Shown piece after piece: positions 1 through 12,613 of a stretch of 64,000 nucleotides of DNA. Position 1 is the first letter of the stretch; each line of letters begins with the position of its first letter. The notes beneath the pieces are model-generated. The model did no database searches, was not told where the DNA came from, and saw nothing but the letters and a program-made list of their open reading frames with translations. A program made the position numbers and the translations under genes. Source of the DNA: Pyropia haitanensis (taxonomy: Eukaryota; Rhodophyta; Bangiophyceae; Bangiales; Bangiaceae); contig SDUX01000003.1 in NCBI GenBank assembly GCA_008729055.1, positions 682,001 through 746,000 on the forward strand. The letters are read 5' to 3'.

Positions 1-1021
1 GCGCGAGAACAGCAGCGGCAGGTACGGCAGGGGGTGGCATCGGCAGACGTCGTCCCGTGGGAGAGGCGGCGACGTATAGCATGGAAGACGGCCGGCAGGA
101 GGGGGATGGAGGTGGGGACAGCAAGGGAGGGAGAGCGCTCTCAAGGAGGATGCGACGCTCGATTTTTCACACTCGCCCGTTCAAACAGCTTGCGCGCGGC
201 CAAATGTTTGCTTGCGTCGCAGTCCCCACCAGCTCTCACACGAGCTCTGGGGCTGTTCAGTACATGCTTTTTCACCATCTTCATAACTCCATTGGGCAGG
301 AGAGCTTCACAGAGAAAAACACTGTCCCAAATGTGACGTGTACCAATCAGAGAGCAGGAGCAGCAGATGAAACATGAGGGCAGCCAACGAGAGGGCAGAA
401 CGGCATTCGAAAAGCCGTACGTCCCAGATAGACCGGTCTTAACTGGGTGTGTGCGGGGTCGAAAGAGAGGACACGAAACGACAACGACCGGTTGCGCGTG
501 CGGGGCGTGGATCTCGCATGCAATTTCGTCGTTCGTGTTTGTGGCCACATTCCGAAGTCTCACGCGCCATTTGTAGCAAGTCTCAACAGCATGGAATTGT
601 TTTGGAGTCAAGGTTCAAAGTGCGCATGCGGAGTGGTCATTTCTTGTAATAACTACTGTCCAAGATTGGCTTGTTTAGGGAGATCTGGCGGGACGTGGGA
701 TTTTTTTCTCCCGATATCTTTGTCGGCCGAGCGATAGGCCACCGGGACGACCCCATCTGGCGCTAGCCTATGCGGAACGCGGGGCCATTTCGCATGCGTT
801 CTGCGACATGCACGGGGGCTCGGACGCATCGGCTCTTCGTTGACCCGTCTTGCTCCCCTGCGCCCACCACCCGAGAGCCCGCGCATTTCCCCCGCGTGCT
901 GCTCGTCGTCACTGTCGCTGAAGTTTCTGTACACGTTTGCTTCGCACCATCACCGTCCTCTCACTCCGTCTGCTTCCGCACCGCTTGCTCACCTCCCCCG
1001 CCCCCCGGCGTCTCCCTCACC
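1..1021. other. Intergenic, no gene seen
   Basis: The first 760 bases are clearly less GC-rich than the genes that follow and give only short overlapping reading frames with no recognisable protein. From about 840 to 1021 the sequence becomes C/T-rich (cytosine runs with TCTC and CCTC motifs), which looks like the promoter or 5' leader of the gene starting at 1022. Confidence 0.6.
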
Positions 1022-2001
1022 ATGGCTTTTGTCGCCGGCGCCCCACTTTGTGCGCACCTCCGCGCCGCTGCGGCGCAACGCGCAGCGGGTCGGCTGTCCA
1101 CCCGCTGGCCAGCCCCCCCCGTGGGTCGCGCCGCCGCGGCGGCCTGGGGCGCGCCGGCCGGCGGTAGGGTGGCCCTCCCGCGGATGGCGGCGTCGTCGGA
1201 GAACACGTCTGCGCCCGGCGTGGCGGCATCGCCGGTGGCGGCGCCGCAGATGGCCGGCGGTGGCGGCGGCGGCCCGACGGCGCCCGTCACGGACGCGGAG
1301 GTGGGCAACCGCAGCTTCCAGCTGATCGAGATGGAGGACAGCGAGCAAGCCGTGTCGGCGCTCTACCTCCGCGCCGCGGACAAGGGGGTGGACTTTGGCG
1401 CCACCGACGGGCCGGTGCCGGACTCGGTGACGGGGGAATGGACGCTCAACGAGGCGGACGGGACATTGGGGCTGGCGCTGACGCGCAACTATGAGGGGGA
1501 CTTTAGCTTCTCCGTGACCCGGTTTTATAAGGTGCGTCTTTGCAGGGGGGGGCGGGGGGAGGGGGGTACCACGCGTGGGGACCGCGTCTGGGGGTGGCCT
1601 CGCTGCATCTCTGTTGTGCTGTGGCGGTTGTCTCATCATTGTGTGGGGGTTCCGTGGGGGGCACACTCTTTGGGTGCGTGCCCTCTGCGTGTGGCTTGTT
1701 CGTCGGATGCCTGGAAGCTGAACCAGTTCTTCTGTCGCCGATGGGGTGCTGTGCCGCCTGCGTTCCCTCTGTATGGGACCCTGTTCACGCTGTGTCCATC
1801 GCCTGTTTATTTTGGCCTCCACCACCACAGGGCCACTATGAGCGGCGCGAGGGCTCCTCCCTTGTCACCGTCCAAGGCTACATCTTCCAGGCGGAGCACG
1901 CAATGGAGCCGGAAAACGCGGTGGGCTTCTTCAGCCTCGTCACCGCCACCGACGACCTGCCGTCAGAGGACTATGACGTCACCAAGCCGAGCGCCGACTG
2001 A
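1022..2001 (+). CDS. Plastid-targeted conserved protein of unknown function, two exons
   Basis: Exons 1022-1531 and 1831-2001 give 226 residues. The 299-bp intron begins GTGCGT, ends ACCACAG and is phase 0. The ATG at 1022 sits in a strong context (CACCATGG). Residues 1 to about 60 (MAFVAGAPLCAH, rich in Ala/Arg/Ser, almost no acids) look like a chloroplast transit peptide, followed by a low-complexity Ala/Gly linker to about residue 95. The folded part begins near SFQLIEMEDSEQAV and continues through TGEWTLNEADGTL, FSFSVTRFYK and, after the splice, GHYERREGSSLVTVQGYIFQ. Its regular alternation of charged and hydrophobic residues suggests a small beta-rich domain. I do not recognise the family. 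Targeting is inferred from composition; the gene structure is well supported because the frame and splice signals agree. Confidence 0.8.
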
Positions 2002-3266
2002 GCACGCCCCCCTTCCACCGCCGCCGCCGCCGGCCGTACGCCTGCCGAGCATATTGTCTGGCTTGTTGTCTTTTTTGTTGTTACTCTCATGTGTTTTGGT
2101 CTCCCGTGGTCTCGTCATCATGCGCCACGGGGTGGCGCGGGCGGCTGGATTGTGTCTGCCGCGCCATAGGAACGCGTACCTGGTGTGTGTGCGTGAGCGT
2201 TTTTTATTCCCTGGATGCGTGCGGCCCAGCGGCCAAACGTGTGCTGTTCCTCTTTCACCCCCGTGCCTTGTGATTGAGCGTGGCGGGCGCCGCTGCGTCG
2301 CGTGCTCGACACTTGCCGCCGCGCCCGCCGTCGCGCCTAGCATGCGCCACGGTGCCGGCCGCGCTCGCGGTCGTTCGCGGCGGCTCCCGGGGGCGTGGGC
2401 ACAGCAGGGGCCGTAGCGGACCACCGCGCCACGGCGTGCCTCGTCGGTCGCGGGAGCGCGGGGAGGCGCGGGGGGCGATGGCCGGGTCGTGCCCCTCCGC
2501 TCGCTTCCCCCGGACGCTCACTCGCTGACCTCGACCGCTTTGGCCCTGCGCCGGCGGCACTCTTGCCCGCACGCTCATATACACCCGCCGCCGCCGACGC
2601 CGCCACCGCCGCTGCCACCGCCGCCGCCACCGCCGCCGCGTGGGCGTGCCTCGTGCTGCATGCGGCGGCCGACGGCGCCCCGCCTGGACAGCATCCGCCG
2701 GCAGCAGCCCGGCGGGACGCCGGCAGCCGCGCCGCGCGTGGCGCGCAGCACGTGGCGCCCGGGTGGGGACCAGCCGTGCCGGCGCACCTACCCTCCGCCC
2801 CTCCGCCCCGCCCCCCCGCCGCCCCCCCACCTGGCTGTCCACCCCTCCCCTGCACGCCACGGCCGCGGCATGGCGTTCCCGCCCGCGCACCCTGCCGCCC
2901 GCCCTCCACGGCGGCGGCGGTGCCGGCGCGCACCGGGCGACGGGGTGGGGAGCGGCGCGGCCAGCTGGCGGCACCGCCGCCGACGGGCAGTGGCGGTGGC
3001 AGCGACGGCGTCCGCGGCGGCGGCAGCAGTGGCACGCCCGGCCGGCCGCCGGCTGCCTCGCCTGCCCCCCGCACGACGGGTTGACCTCGACTGGCACATC
3101 CGCCCAAGGCCCGGGGTTGGCGGCGGCCGCCTGTGACCGCGACCGCGGCTGCCGCCACGAGGCCCGCCCCCTCCGGCAAGGTGACGCCGGGCAGTCTTAC
3201 CAGCAGCCGCCGCCGCACCCCCGTGCCCCCCCCGTCGGCGCCCTTCCCCCCCCAGCACCCCGCCAG
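2002..3266. other. GC-rich intergenic, convergent 3' region
   Basis: This lies between the ends of two convergent genes. To about 2280 it is T/G-rich like a 3' untranslated region. From 2580 it is dominated by CCG/GCC repeats that open long frames on both strands with Arg/Ala/Pro-only proteins. On the minus strand a donor-like CTGCTGGTAAGACT occurs near 3203, but I could not connect it to a gene. Confidence 0.5.
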
Positions 3267-3974
3267 TCACCCCTTGACCGCCTCGGGCGGCACGTACCCA
3301 CCCGCCACGTCCACGTCCACCCACTCGAGCCACCCGTGCGTCACCCAGCCCTCGTGTGCCCACTCGAGCCGCCGGCACACGTACACGCCGACGCCCGCCG
3401 CGGCAAAGCGGTCGGCAAACGCCGCCACCACCGCCGCAACGGCCGCCAGGGACGGCGGCCGGGCGGCGCCCCCGCTGACAAAGCCCCGCAGCAGCGCCTG
3501 TCGCCTCGCGCCGACCGCCAGGAGTGGCGGCGTCGCGGCGCCGCCCGCCGCCGCCGCCGCCGCCGCCGGCCGCGACGTCGCGGCGGTGGCCGCCGCAACA
3601 AACGCCGCGTACGTGGCGGCGGCGCCTTTGCGCGCCAGGAACGTCGCGGCGTCGACGAGAGGCGCCGCCGCCGTCCCCGTGCCGCCGCCGCCGTCCCCGT
3701 CGCCGCCAGTGTCGCCGCTATCGTCCCCGTCGCGGCTGTTTAAATCCCCACCCCCGCCACCGCCGCTGCGGCTGCGGCCTGGGGGCCACGGCGGCGGCGG
3801 TGGCGGCGGCGGCGCCGTGCGCCGCCACCCCCCTCCCGAGGCGGCGGCGGCGGCGGCTGCGGCGGCCACGACGCCCGGCAGGTGCTCGGCAACCACACCC
3901 GGCGGCAGCTGCTTGGCCGCCCACCCCGCGACGAGGGTGGGGGTGGTGGGGAAGCGGGGCGAGCCCGTGTCCAT
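3267..3974 (-). CDS. Uncharacterised protein, 235 aa
   Basis: A single frame from the ATG at 3974 to the TGA at 3267-3269. The N-terminus (MDTGSPRFPTTPTLVAGWAA, then LPPGVVAEHLPGVV) and the C-terminal 60 residues look like folded protein. The end contains ADRFAAAGVGVYVCRRLEWA and HGWLEWVDVDVAGGYVPPEA, with clustered Trp, Tyr and acids that are unlikely in a random GC-rich frame. Between them is a Pro/Gly/Asp linker and an Ala-rich helix-like segment. There is no signal peptide or membrane span. I do not recognise the family, and the frame stays open upstream of 3974, so the start is chosen only as the first Met before conserved-looking sequence. The C-terminal part could be an exon of a longer gene. 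Confidence 0.5.
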   Translation of the reverse strand: MDTGSPRFPTTPTLVAGWAAKQLPPGVVAEHLPGVVAAAAAAAAASGGGWRRTAPPPPPPPPWPPGRSRSGGGGGGDLNSRDGDDSGDTGGDGDGGGGTGTAAAPLVDAATFLARKGAAATYAAFVAAATAATSRPAAAAAAAGGAATPPLLAVGARRQALLRGFVSGGAARPPSLAAVAAVVAAFADRFAAAGVGVYVCRRLEWAHEGWVTHGWLEWVDVDVAGGYVPPEAVKG

Positions 3975-5175
3975 GCCGCCCTCAGGGGTGGCCGCGCCCT
4001 TGCGACCGGCGCGCAAGCGGGAGGGCGGCCCGGCGGGTAGGCGGGCGGGCGGGCAGGCGGGCGAGCGGGCCGTCAAAGAGACGGTTGGGGAGGACTGGGG
4101 GGGGGGGTCAGAGGACCGCGCGACAGGCGGCGTGCGAACAGAGAGCGGCGGCAGGTGTCTTGCTCTGGTCGCGTGGGGGGGGGGCGGGGCGGGCCGGCCC
4201 GGTGGGGGAAGAGGGGGCGGGACGCACCACAGCGAGGGACAGGCCAGGCCCGGTGGCACAGGGCTCCGTGTGGTGGGGGGGCGGGGGGGGGACGCCCCCG
4301 CGATGGCGTGCGCTGTGCTGGCGCCCCTTTGCACCACCGGGGCGTGAACGGTGGGGGCTTGGGACCGCCAGCAAGGCGCGGGGCCTGCGCGCACCGCGTT
4401 GGGGCCCGCGGGTCGCGAGACGGGAGCGCGCGCCCATTGACAAGATTTGGGACGTGCCGGTGGGGCACCCCCCTTCCCAGCGTGCGCGGTTGGCCGTCCC
4501 CGCGCCGCCTACGGCTCGTACCAGCGTGTCCCATGTGGCAGCTGCCGGCGGTGGCATCCCCGGCGATCACGGGTGGTGCCAGTGTCGCAGAGCCGCCGCC
4601 ACCGCGACGACCGCCGCCGCGACGACCGCCACCGCGACGGCCGCCGCTGCGACGGGTTGCGGCCGCAACAGCCCGCGGCGGCGCGTCGCCAAGCGCCCCG
4701 ACGGTCGACCGGCGACAGCCGCCGGTAGACAGCGCCCGGGGGACCCAGTCGGCGCCTGCCAGCCGCGGGTGCGCGCCAGGCCAGGCCGCCGCCGGCATCG
4801 CACCGCGCGGCGCGCCGGCGTTGGCGGCCGTTGCCAGTCCCACCCCACCCACCGCGCGAGATGCCGCGTCGCCAGGCGACGCGGTGGTGGCGGCGCCCGG
4901 CCGAGGTGAGCCTGCCAGCAGACCAGCCGCTGGCGCATGCCGTGCACCGCCACGGCGACCCGCCGCCGACACGTATCGCGCCGACGGCGGTGGTGGGCGG
5001 TGACGCCGGCCGCGGCGTCTGCCGCAAGAGTACCCCCACGGCCGCGAAGCGGCCATGCCAGGCGGCAGGGCAAAAAAAAAAGCGGTCCGCACCATAGTGG
5101 TCGACCGATGTGACGGCGGCGGCGCCATGCGCCAACAGCACCCCTACAACCGCCGCGTGGGACCACCGGGCAGCG

Positions 5176-6351
5176 TCACATCCCCGCCCCTCCCCACACG
5201 TTCGTCGCCGGCACGGCCACCGCCGTCGCGCACGGCCCGACCGCCGACTGGCAACGAGTCGTGTCCTGGCCGCCGAGTGGCAACAGCGACGAGTCACGTC
5301 CTGGAGTGTGCACACAGCTGGGAACGGCGCAGCAGTCCCGCCAGCCGCCATCAACAGCACCACGACATCCGCAGCGTGACCACCAGCTACGGCCGGGTGC
5401 GGGGGTGCTCCGACCCCTCCCCTCAGTGGCGTCCACCGAGGAAAAGGACACCACCCACCGCATGACGCTGTCGCGAAAAACCTTGCGCACCACTGTCGAC
5501 CCGCACCTGCCGGTCACAAGAGCCGGGGAACCCACACCACACCAAGGACAGCACCATGACCCCACCCACGGCGTCCTTGACGCTCATGCAATTCGCAAGA
5601 GGCAGGAGCGCCACACCCGTCTCGTCCACAGCGTCGGGTCGCGGTCAACCGCAGCTGCGCCGCCGCCACCTGCGCGCCGCCCGCCTAGCGGTCCTTGGCG
5701 TACGGACGCGCATGGCCGCCCTCGCCGACTGCGGCCGCCGCGGCGCCCGCACCCAGACAGCCATCGTGGACGGTGCCATGGCCAAGGGCACGCCGTTTGC
5801 CCACCGGCTCTCCACCCACGCACGCCGGTCGGGTCGGCGGTGACACCCACGACCAGCGCCACCCACGGCAAGCGCGTGGCCACCGCGCGCAGCGTGAGGA
5901 GACCAAAAAAAAAACAAAAAACCGCAAGCCTCGGATCGTCCGTGGCAACCAATCGAGCCGCCAACGGCGGCGCCACCTCAGCCCCCGTGTTGCCACACAT
6001 CGCGGCCACGTGCGGGGAATCCGCCTCAGGTGGCCTCCGCGGTCAGCCGTTGCAGGGACTCCACCGGCTCACGTGACCCCCGCTGGGAGCCTCGAGCAAA
6101 CGGGCCCTCTCGTCCACGGTGACCGCATCGGGTAGTGTGCCCACCGCCATCGCCGCGCCCACCGCCAGAGTCTGGCCACGACGCCCGTGCGCGTGTCGGG
6201 ATGCCTGTGTGCTTGTAGGGGAGAGCCTCGCCACGTCAGCCGTCCACGCCAGCCGCGGCGGCGGCCACCACCATCGCCGCCAACACCACGCCGCCACCAC
6301 CCTCCACGGCATGGCCCGCGGCGGGCACCCCCGCGCGGGACGTCGTGTCAC
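5176..6351 (-). pseudogene. Possible broken protein-coding remnant, several frames
   Basis: Read leftward on the minus strand, successive stretches in different frames look like real protein rather than GC noise: LAVGAAMAVGTLPDAVTVDE then LLEAPSGGHV (about 6070-6180), MCGNTGAEVAPPLAARLVAT (about 5950-6009), RAVATRLPWVALVVGVTADP (about 5830-5905), ANGVPLAMAPSTMAVWV (about 5750-5810), VDETGVALLPLANCMSVKDA (about 5570-5630) and VVRKVFRDSVMRWVVSFSSV (about 5440-5500). Frame changes and stops separate them, and unlike the other genes here the breaks are not at G/C runs. I cannot name the family. It may be a degenerate transposon or cellular pseudogene, or a multi-exon gene with unseen introns. Confidence 0.25.
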
Positions 6352-7189
6352 GCCGGGCGCCCGCCGTCCCGACCGCCGCCGCTGCCACCACCACCGCCGC
6401 CACCGCCGGCGTCGTCGCCACCATCACCATCAGCAGTAACTCACTCCCAGTTCAACCAGACGGGCCGAGACAGCCGCCACGCCGGGCCGCTCCCCACCCG
6501 CCGGGGCGCCGCACCGCCCAACAGCCACCGCCGCCGCGACCGCCACCACCACCACCACCACCGTCATCCCACCGCACGCGGCCGCGCGACCGACGGGCGC
6601 CGCCTGCCCGTCGTGCCCCACAGCGGCCAACCACCACCGCCGGGCGCGCCGTGCCGACGCCCGCCGCGGGCCGCGGCGGCAGACGCGGCGGCCCCACACG
6701 ACCCGCCGCTGTCGACCCCCCCCCCCCCCCCCCCCCCCTCCCCCCCCCTCCCCCCCGCCCGCCCGCCCGCCCGCCCGCCCGCCCGCACGGCGGGCGGCCC
6801 AGGCCGCGGCGGCGTGGCGGCCGCCGCCGCCGCGCGACGCCGCGGACGCAGGCGCGTTGCGCTGCGCGGATCGTCGCGCCGCCGCCGCGGGCGGCGGGGG
6901 TGGCCCCCCCCCCTCCGCGGGCGTGGTCCGTGCAGCCGGAATTTTGCGCGCCGCCGGCGGGGGCCACGTGGGCGCCCGCGTCGGGGGGTGTGGGGGTCGT
7001 CGGCGGGGGGTGCGTCGGGGGGTCGGTGGGCTGAGGGGGGGGTGGGTGCGTGGGTGGGCCGCGTGGCGCGGCGGTCTCCGCCGTACAGCCGGCTGCGTCG
7101 TGGTGCGTCCGCCCCACCGCCACCACGACGGTCCACAGACGCTGGCCGCGGCGGCGGCGTCGTCGGTGACGTGATCGACGGGCGGCTGC

Positions 7190-7190
<1 letters not shown>

Positions 7191-7249
<59 letters not shown>

Positions 7250-7288
7250 GCGGCGGTGGCGGCGGCGGCGGTGGCGGTGGCGGCGGTG
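7191..7288. repeat. (GGC)n/(GGT)n trinucleotide tract
   Basis: About 98 bases of almost pure GGC with scattered GGT, about 200 bases upstream of the remodeller ATG. If transcribed it would be a G-rich leader able to form G-quadruplexes (inference). Confidence 0.8.
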
Positions 7289-7488
7289 GGGTGGGCGGAG
7301 CGATCGCCCCCGCCGGCCGCCGCCAGCGCCAGTCGCTGTGGCTGGCGTCGCCGGCGGGCGACGGACTGGGCGGGCGCATCCCCCGGCGGGCCCGTCGGCC
7401 CACCGCCGTGACCCGTCGCGCGGCGTCGCCCCCCCCCTGGCCGCCGCCGGCCGCGGCGGTGGCCGCCGCGCCCGCCGCACTGGCGGTG

Positions 7489-7545
7489 ATGGCGCCGCCC
7501 GCCAAGCGACAGCGCCGCGCCCCGCCGGCAGAGGCGGCGGCGGCG

Positions 7546-7590
<45 letters not shown>

Positions 7591-7917
7591 TACGATCCGT
7601 CGGCCGCCGCGGCGGTGGCCGGGTCGACCGCGGCGGCCGCGGCGGCGGCTGGGCGGCCCCGCCGGGCGCGGCGCCCCCCTACGGGGCCCCTAATTGCGGC
7701 GGCGGCGACGGCGGCGGCGGCGGGGGGGGGGGGCGCCGCGTCCCGTGGCGGCCGGGGCGGCGGCAGCCGTGACGTGGACCTGTCGAGCGACGGCGGCGGC
7801 GGCGGTGGCGGCGGTGGGGGTGGCGGCGGCCATGCGGGCGGCCCGTCGGGTGCGCACGACGCGACGGGCAGGGCGCGGCGGGCCACGGCTGGCGAGGACC
7901 CCGACGCGGCGCACGGC

Positions 7918-7960
<43 letters not shown>

Positions 7961-8326
7961 GGTCCACGGCGGGGGGGTGGGGGGGAGGGCGCCGCGGGCC
8001 GCCGCGCGCCGCACGCCCCGGCCTGCTGGTCGACGGCCACGGCGGTCGCGGCCGGCGGTCCCCGTCGGCCGGCCGGCGGTCCCCGTCGGCCGGCCGGCCT
8101 GCCGCGGCGGCCGCCGCGGCGGCCGCCGCGGCGCCAGCGGCGGTCGACCGCCCGCCACTCGGCCGTGGCCGCCGCCGCGTGGCGGCCGCCGCGCCCGCGG
8201 CGGCGCGGCCACCCGCCACCGCCCGGCGGTCACCGGCGCGGGGGGCCCGGCCGGCAGCAGCAGCAGCAGCAGCAGCAGCCGCGGCGGGCGCCACCGCCGC
8301 CGCCGCCGCCGCCGCCCGTGGCGACC

Positions 8327-8363
<37 letters not shown>

Positions 8364-8741
8364 GGCGGCCGACCCGTTTGCCCGCCGCGCGCCCGTGGCG
8401 GCCGCCGCGGCGGTGGCGGCGGCGGTGGCGGCGGCGGCGGCGGCCGCCGCGGCGGTCGCCGCTGACGCCGCCACCGTGTCGGACGACTCGGAGGGCGGCG
8501 ACGCCGCCCCGCCGGTCGGCCTCGTCCGCGCCGCGCAGCTGGTGCGCAAGGCGGCCGCCCGCGCCGCGGCGGCGGCGGCGGCGGTGCCCGTCGTGCCGCG
8601 GCCGCCACGGGCGGCGGCGGTGGCGGCGGCGGCGGCGCGGGTGTGCCACTGCTGTGGCAAGGGCGGCGGCCCGGCCGACCCGCTGTCGACGTGCACGGGG
8701 TGTCGGGTGGCCGTCCACCTTGAGTGCTACGGCCTGGATGG

Positions 8742-8782
<41 letters not shown>

Positions 8783-11257
8783 GGTCGCCGTCGCGGTCGC
8801 CGTCGCGGTCGCCGTCACCGTCGCGGACGGCGGCTACCCCCCCACGGCCGGCGTCGGCCGGCTGCCGTGGCGGCAGCCGCGGCACCTTTTGCTGCGACGC
8901 GTGCGCGGCGGGCGTCGAGCCGCGGACCGTCGTGTGTGCCGTGTGCCCGACGGTCGGCGGCGCCGTGCTGCCGTCCGCGACGCACCGCAAGGCGCCACGG
9001 TGGGTGCACGTTGCGTGCGCCGCGTGGGGCGCCGGCCTCGCCGTCGACTGGGCGGCGCGCCGCGTCCGCGGGCAGCTGGCGGGCGTGCCGCCGCGGCCGC
9101 CCGCCGCGTGCTGCGTGTGCCTCGAGCCGATGCGGTGGGGGGTGGTCACGTGCGCCGCGGCCGACGCGCTGACCGACGCCGCCCGCGGCGGCGACCCGCT
9201 GCCGCCCGACATGGCGTGCACGCGCACGTTCCACGTGCTGTGTGGCCGCCGCCGCGGCTGGGTGGCCGCGTACATCCCGGGACGGCCGGCGCCGCACGTG
9301 GCGTGCTGCGGCGCGCACTCGGCGCCAGACGTGGCGGTGCCGCTCGCGCGCCTCGCCGTCGCCGAGGCGGCCGCGGCGACCGCGGCGGCGACGGCGGCGC
9401 CGGCGCCGGCGGCGGCCGCCGCCGCCGCCGCCGCAGAGGACCGCGGCGGGTCGGCCACCCGCGGCGGCGGCGCCGCGCGGACGGCGGCGCAGCGGCGAGC
9501 CGCAGACGACAGCGCGCGGGTGGCGCACAACCGGGCGCTCAAGCGGGCGGCCGCCGCGGCGGCGCCCTACCGGCTGGGCTTCCTCTCCGCCCACTGGCGG
9601 CGGTTTGAGCCCTTTCTCGGCGCCGCCGACGCGGACACGTCGCTCGGCGGGCCCGTCGCGGCGCGGCTGCTCGGCCCGCTCCGGGCGGCGGTGGGCAGCG
9701 CCGCGGGGCTGCCGCTCCCAGACGTGGACGCGTTCCGCACGCAGCCCGAGTGGGTGCGCGGCGGCACGATGCGGTCGTACCAGCTGGACGGCGTCCGGTG
9801 GCTGGTGCGCCACGCGCCGGCCGCGACGGGGGGGGTGCTCGGCGACGAGATGGGCCTCGGCAAGACGATGCAGGTGGCGGTCTTCCTCGAGTACCTGGCG
9901 GTGGAGCGGGGCGTGCGGGGGCCCCACCTGGTCGTCGCCCCGCTGTCCGTGCTGCCGTCGTGGCAGGCGGAGCTGGCGCGCTGGGCGCCGGGCCTGCGGG
10001 TGCTCCTCTTTTACGGCAGCCTCGCGGAGCGGTCGCGGCTGCTGGCGTCGGTGGTGATGCCGGGACAGTTTGACGTCCTCCTCACCAGCTATGAGCAGCT
10101 CGTGTCCGAGACGCGCATCGGGGGCGTCCAGATGGCCTGGCGGTACGTTGTGTTTGACGAGGCGCAGCGGCTCAAAAACTGGGACAGCGGCTTTTCTGCC
10201 GTGGCGCGCCGGCAGTCGGGGTGCAAGCTGCTCCTGACGGGGACGCCGCTGCAGAACAACCTGACCGAGCTCCGCGCCCTGCTGCGGTTGCTCTACCCCG
10301 AGGTGTTTGGGGGGACCGCCGCCGAGGCGGCGTTCGCGTCGGCTTTTGCACTCACGTCCACGAGTACGGACCGCCGCCGAGGCGCCACGCAGGTGGTCAT
10401 GAACGCAGAGCTGGTGGACGCGGCGCACGCGCTGCTGGCGCCGCTCATGATGCGGCGGACCAAGGCGTCGGTGCAGCTGGGCTTGCCGCCCAAGACGGAG
10501 CGCCTGCTCTTTGTGCCCCTGTCGCCGCTGCAGCACGAGGCGTACAAGGCGGTGCTCGAGGCGGACGCGAATGTGCTCAAGACGGCCCGCAAGGCGGTGC
10601 AGCGTGCCAAAGAGGCGGGCGGCGGGGGCGGCGCGCGGGCGTACAAGCCCGCGGGCGTGATGAGCTTGCTCATTGCGCTGCGCAAGGTGTGCAACCACCC
10701 GTGCCTGCTGCCGGCGTTTGATATGCACCCGGGCGAGCTCACCGAGGCGCTGGTGGCGGACTCGGGCAAGACCGCGGTGTTGGACAAGATCCTTGCGAGC
10801 ACCGCCGCCGCCGGCGACCGGGTCGTCATCTTTTCGCAGTGGACGCAGACGCTGGACGTGCTCGAGGACCTCCTCAACTACCGCCGCATCCCGCACCTGC
10901 GGCTGGATGGGGGGACCGCCTTTGGGCGGCGCAAGTACGTGGTGCGCCGCTTTGCTGACCCGGACGACGTCAAGCGGGTGCTGCTCGTGTCGACGCGCGC
11001 GGGCGGCGTCGGGCTCAACCTCCAGAGCGCAAACGTGGTCATCATGTTTGACAGCGACTGGAACCCGACGATGGACAGCCAGGCGCAGGACCGGGTGCAC
11101 CGGATTGGCCAGACCCGCCCGGTGACCGTGTACCGGCTGGCGACGCGCCACACGTGCGAGGAGCGCATCCTCTTTTTTGCGGGCGAGAAGGCCAAGCTCG
11201 GCGCCCGCGTCTTGCGCGATGACTGCCTGCTCGCCGCCGCGGCGGCGGGGGCGGCCA

Positions 11258-11338
<81 letters not shown>

Positions 11339-11655
11339 GCGCGGGCGGGTCTGCCGCCGCGACGGACAATGACGACGCGGCGTCGGCGGGCGGCACGCCC
11401 GCCGTGCCCGACGGTGCCCTGTTTGACGGCCACGCGCTGGGCAGCATGCTCCTGCACGGCGCGGAGCTGCGGCTGGCCGACACCCCAGAGGCCACCGCCG
11501 CGGCGTTTGACGCCTTCCTCCGCCAGCCGCTGGCCGACGCGATTGCGGGCGGCACCGCCGCGGGGCCCCGCACGGCGGTCGGTGCCAACGCGTCGGCGGC
11601 CGGGGCTGGCGCCGCGGCCGGCGTGGCCAATGGTGGCGGTGCCACTGGCGGTGGT

Positions 11656-11689
<34 letters not shown>

Positions 11690-11885
11690 CGGCGCCTGGC
11701 CCCAACGGTGTTGCCAATGGTGCTGGTGGTGCCGGCGGCACCCCCGCCGCGGCCGCGCCGGCCTTGGCGCTCGAGACGGACGTGCGCGTGTTTGGCGGCC
11801 GGCGGCTGCCGCGCGCGCGCGACGCGGACGTGCCCGACTATTGGGTGCCCGCCGCGGTCGCCGCCGCCGACGCCGACGCCGACGC

Positions 11886-11943
<58 letters not shown>

Positions 11944-12110
11944 ACCGGCGGCGGCACGGGCGGCACGGGCGCCCCCCCTCCCCCCCCCCCCCCGGCGGGC
12001 GCAAGTCCCTCCGCCGCGGCGTGGCGGTCGTCCAGCCGACGCACGTGGCCGGCGTCGGCACGATGGGCGTCTCGCGGTGGTCCCTCGCGCAGGCCGCCCA
12101 CAACCGCCAG

Positions 12111-12143
<33 letters not shown>

Positions 12144-12572
12144 CGCACCGCGGGCCCCGAGCGCACCGCCCGGCCGTGGGCCCACCGCCGGCGGTGCGCC
12201 GTGTGTGAGCGCCCCGCAACGACGGCGGCGGCGGCCGCCGCCGCCGCCGCCGCCGCCGCCGACCGCCACGCCGCGGCCGTCGACGCGGCCCGCACCGCGC
12301 GGGCGGCGCACGCGGCGGCCGCCGCGGCGGCGCGGCAGGCGGCCGCCGTCGGCGCGGCGGTGGCGGCTGGCCAGCCGGCGCACCCCCCCCCCCCCCCGGC
12401 GTCCCCCCCCCCCCCCCACCCCCCCCCCCACCACCGGCGGTGCGGGTGCGGGTGCCGCGTCTGCCGCCCCCCCCCCCTCCCCCCCCCAGTCGACGCCCTC
12501 CCCTGCCGCCTGTGCCCCAACGTTGCCCACCGGCGGTGCATCCCCGCCACCGGCGGCGCCTACACGGTCGCG

Positions 12573-12613
<41 letters not shown>

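Larger units (their letters stand above)
3975..7488. other. GC-rich region upstream of the remodeller
   Basis: Contains many long overlapping frames of Arg/Pro/Ala composition on both strands, a C-run block at 6718-6785, and A-runs at about 5070 and 5905. The possible broken gene at 5176-6351 is listed separately. Long runs of GGC/GGT codons just before 7290 probably belong to the leader of the gene starting at 7489. Confidence 0.45.

Noticed and set aside
6187..7488. Extension of the remodeller frame about 430 codons upstream of 7489
   Set aside because: The frame is open only because of Arg/Pro/Gly codons from GC repeats; no conserved sequence, and the first well-placed Met is at 7489.
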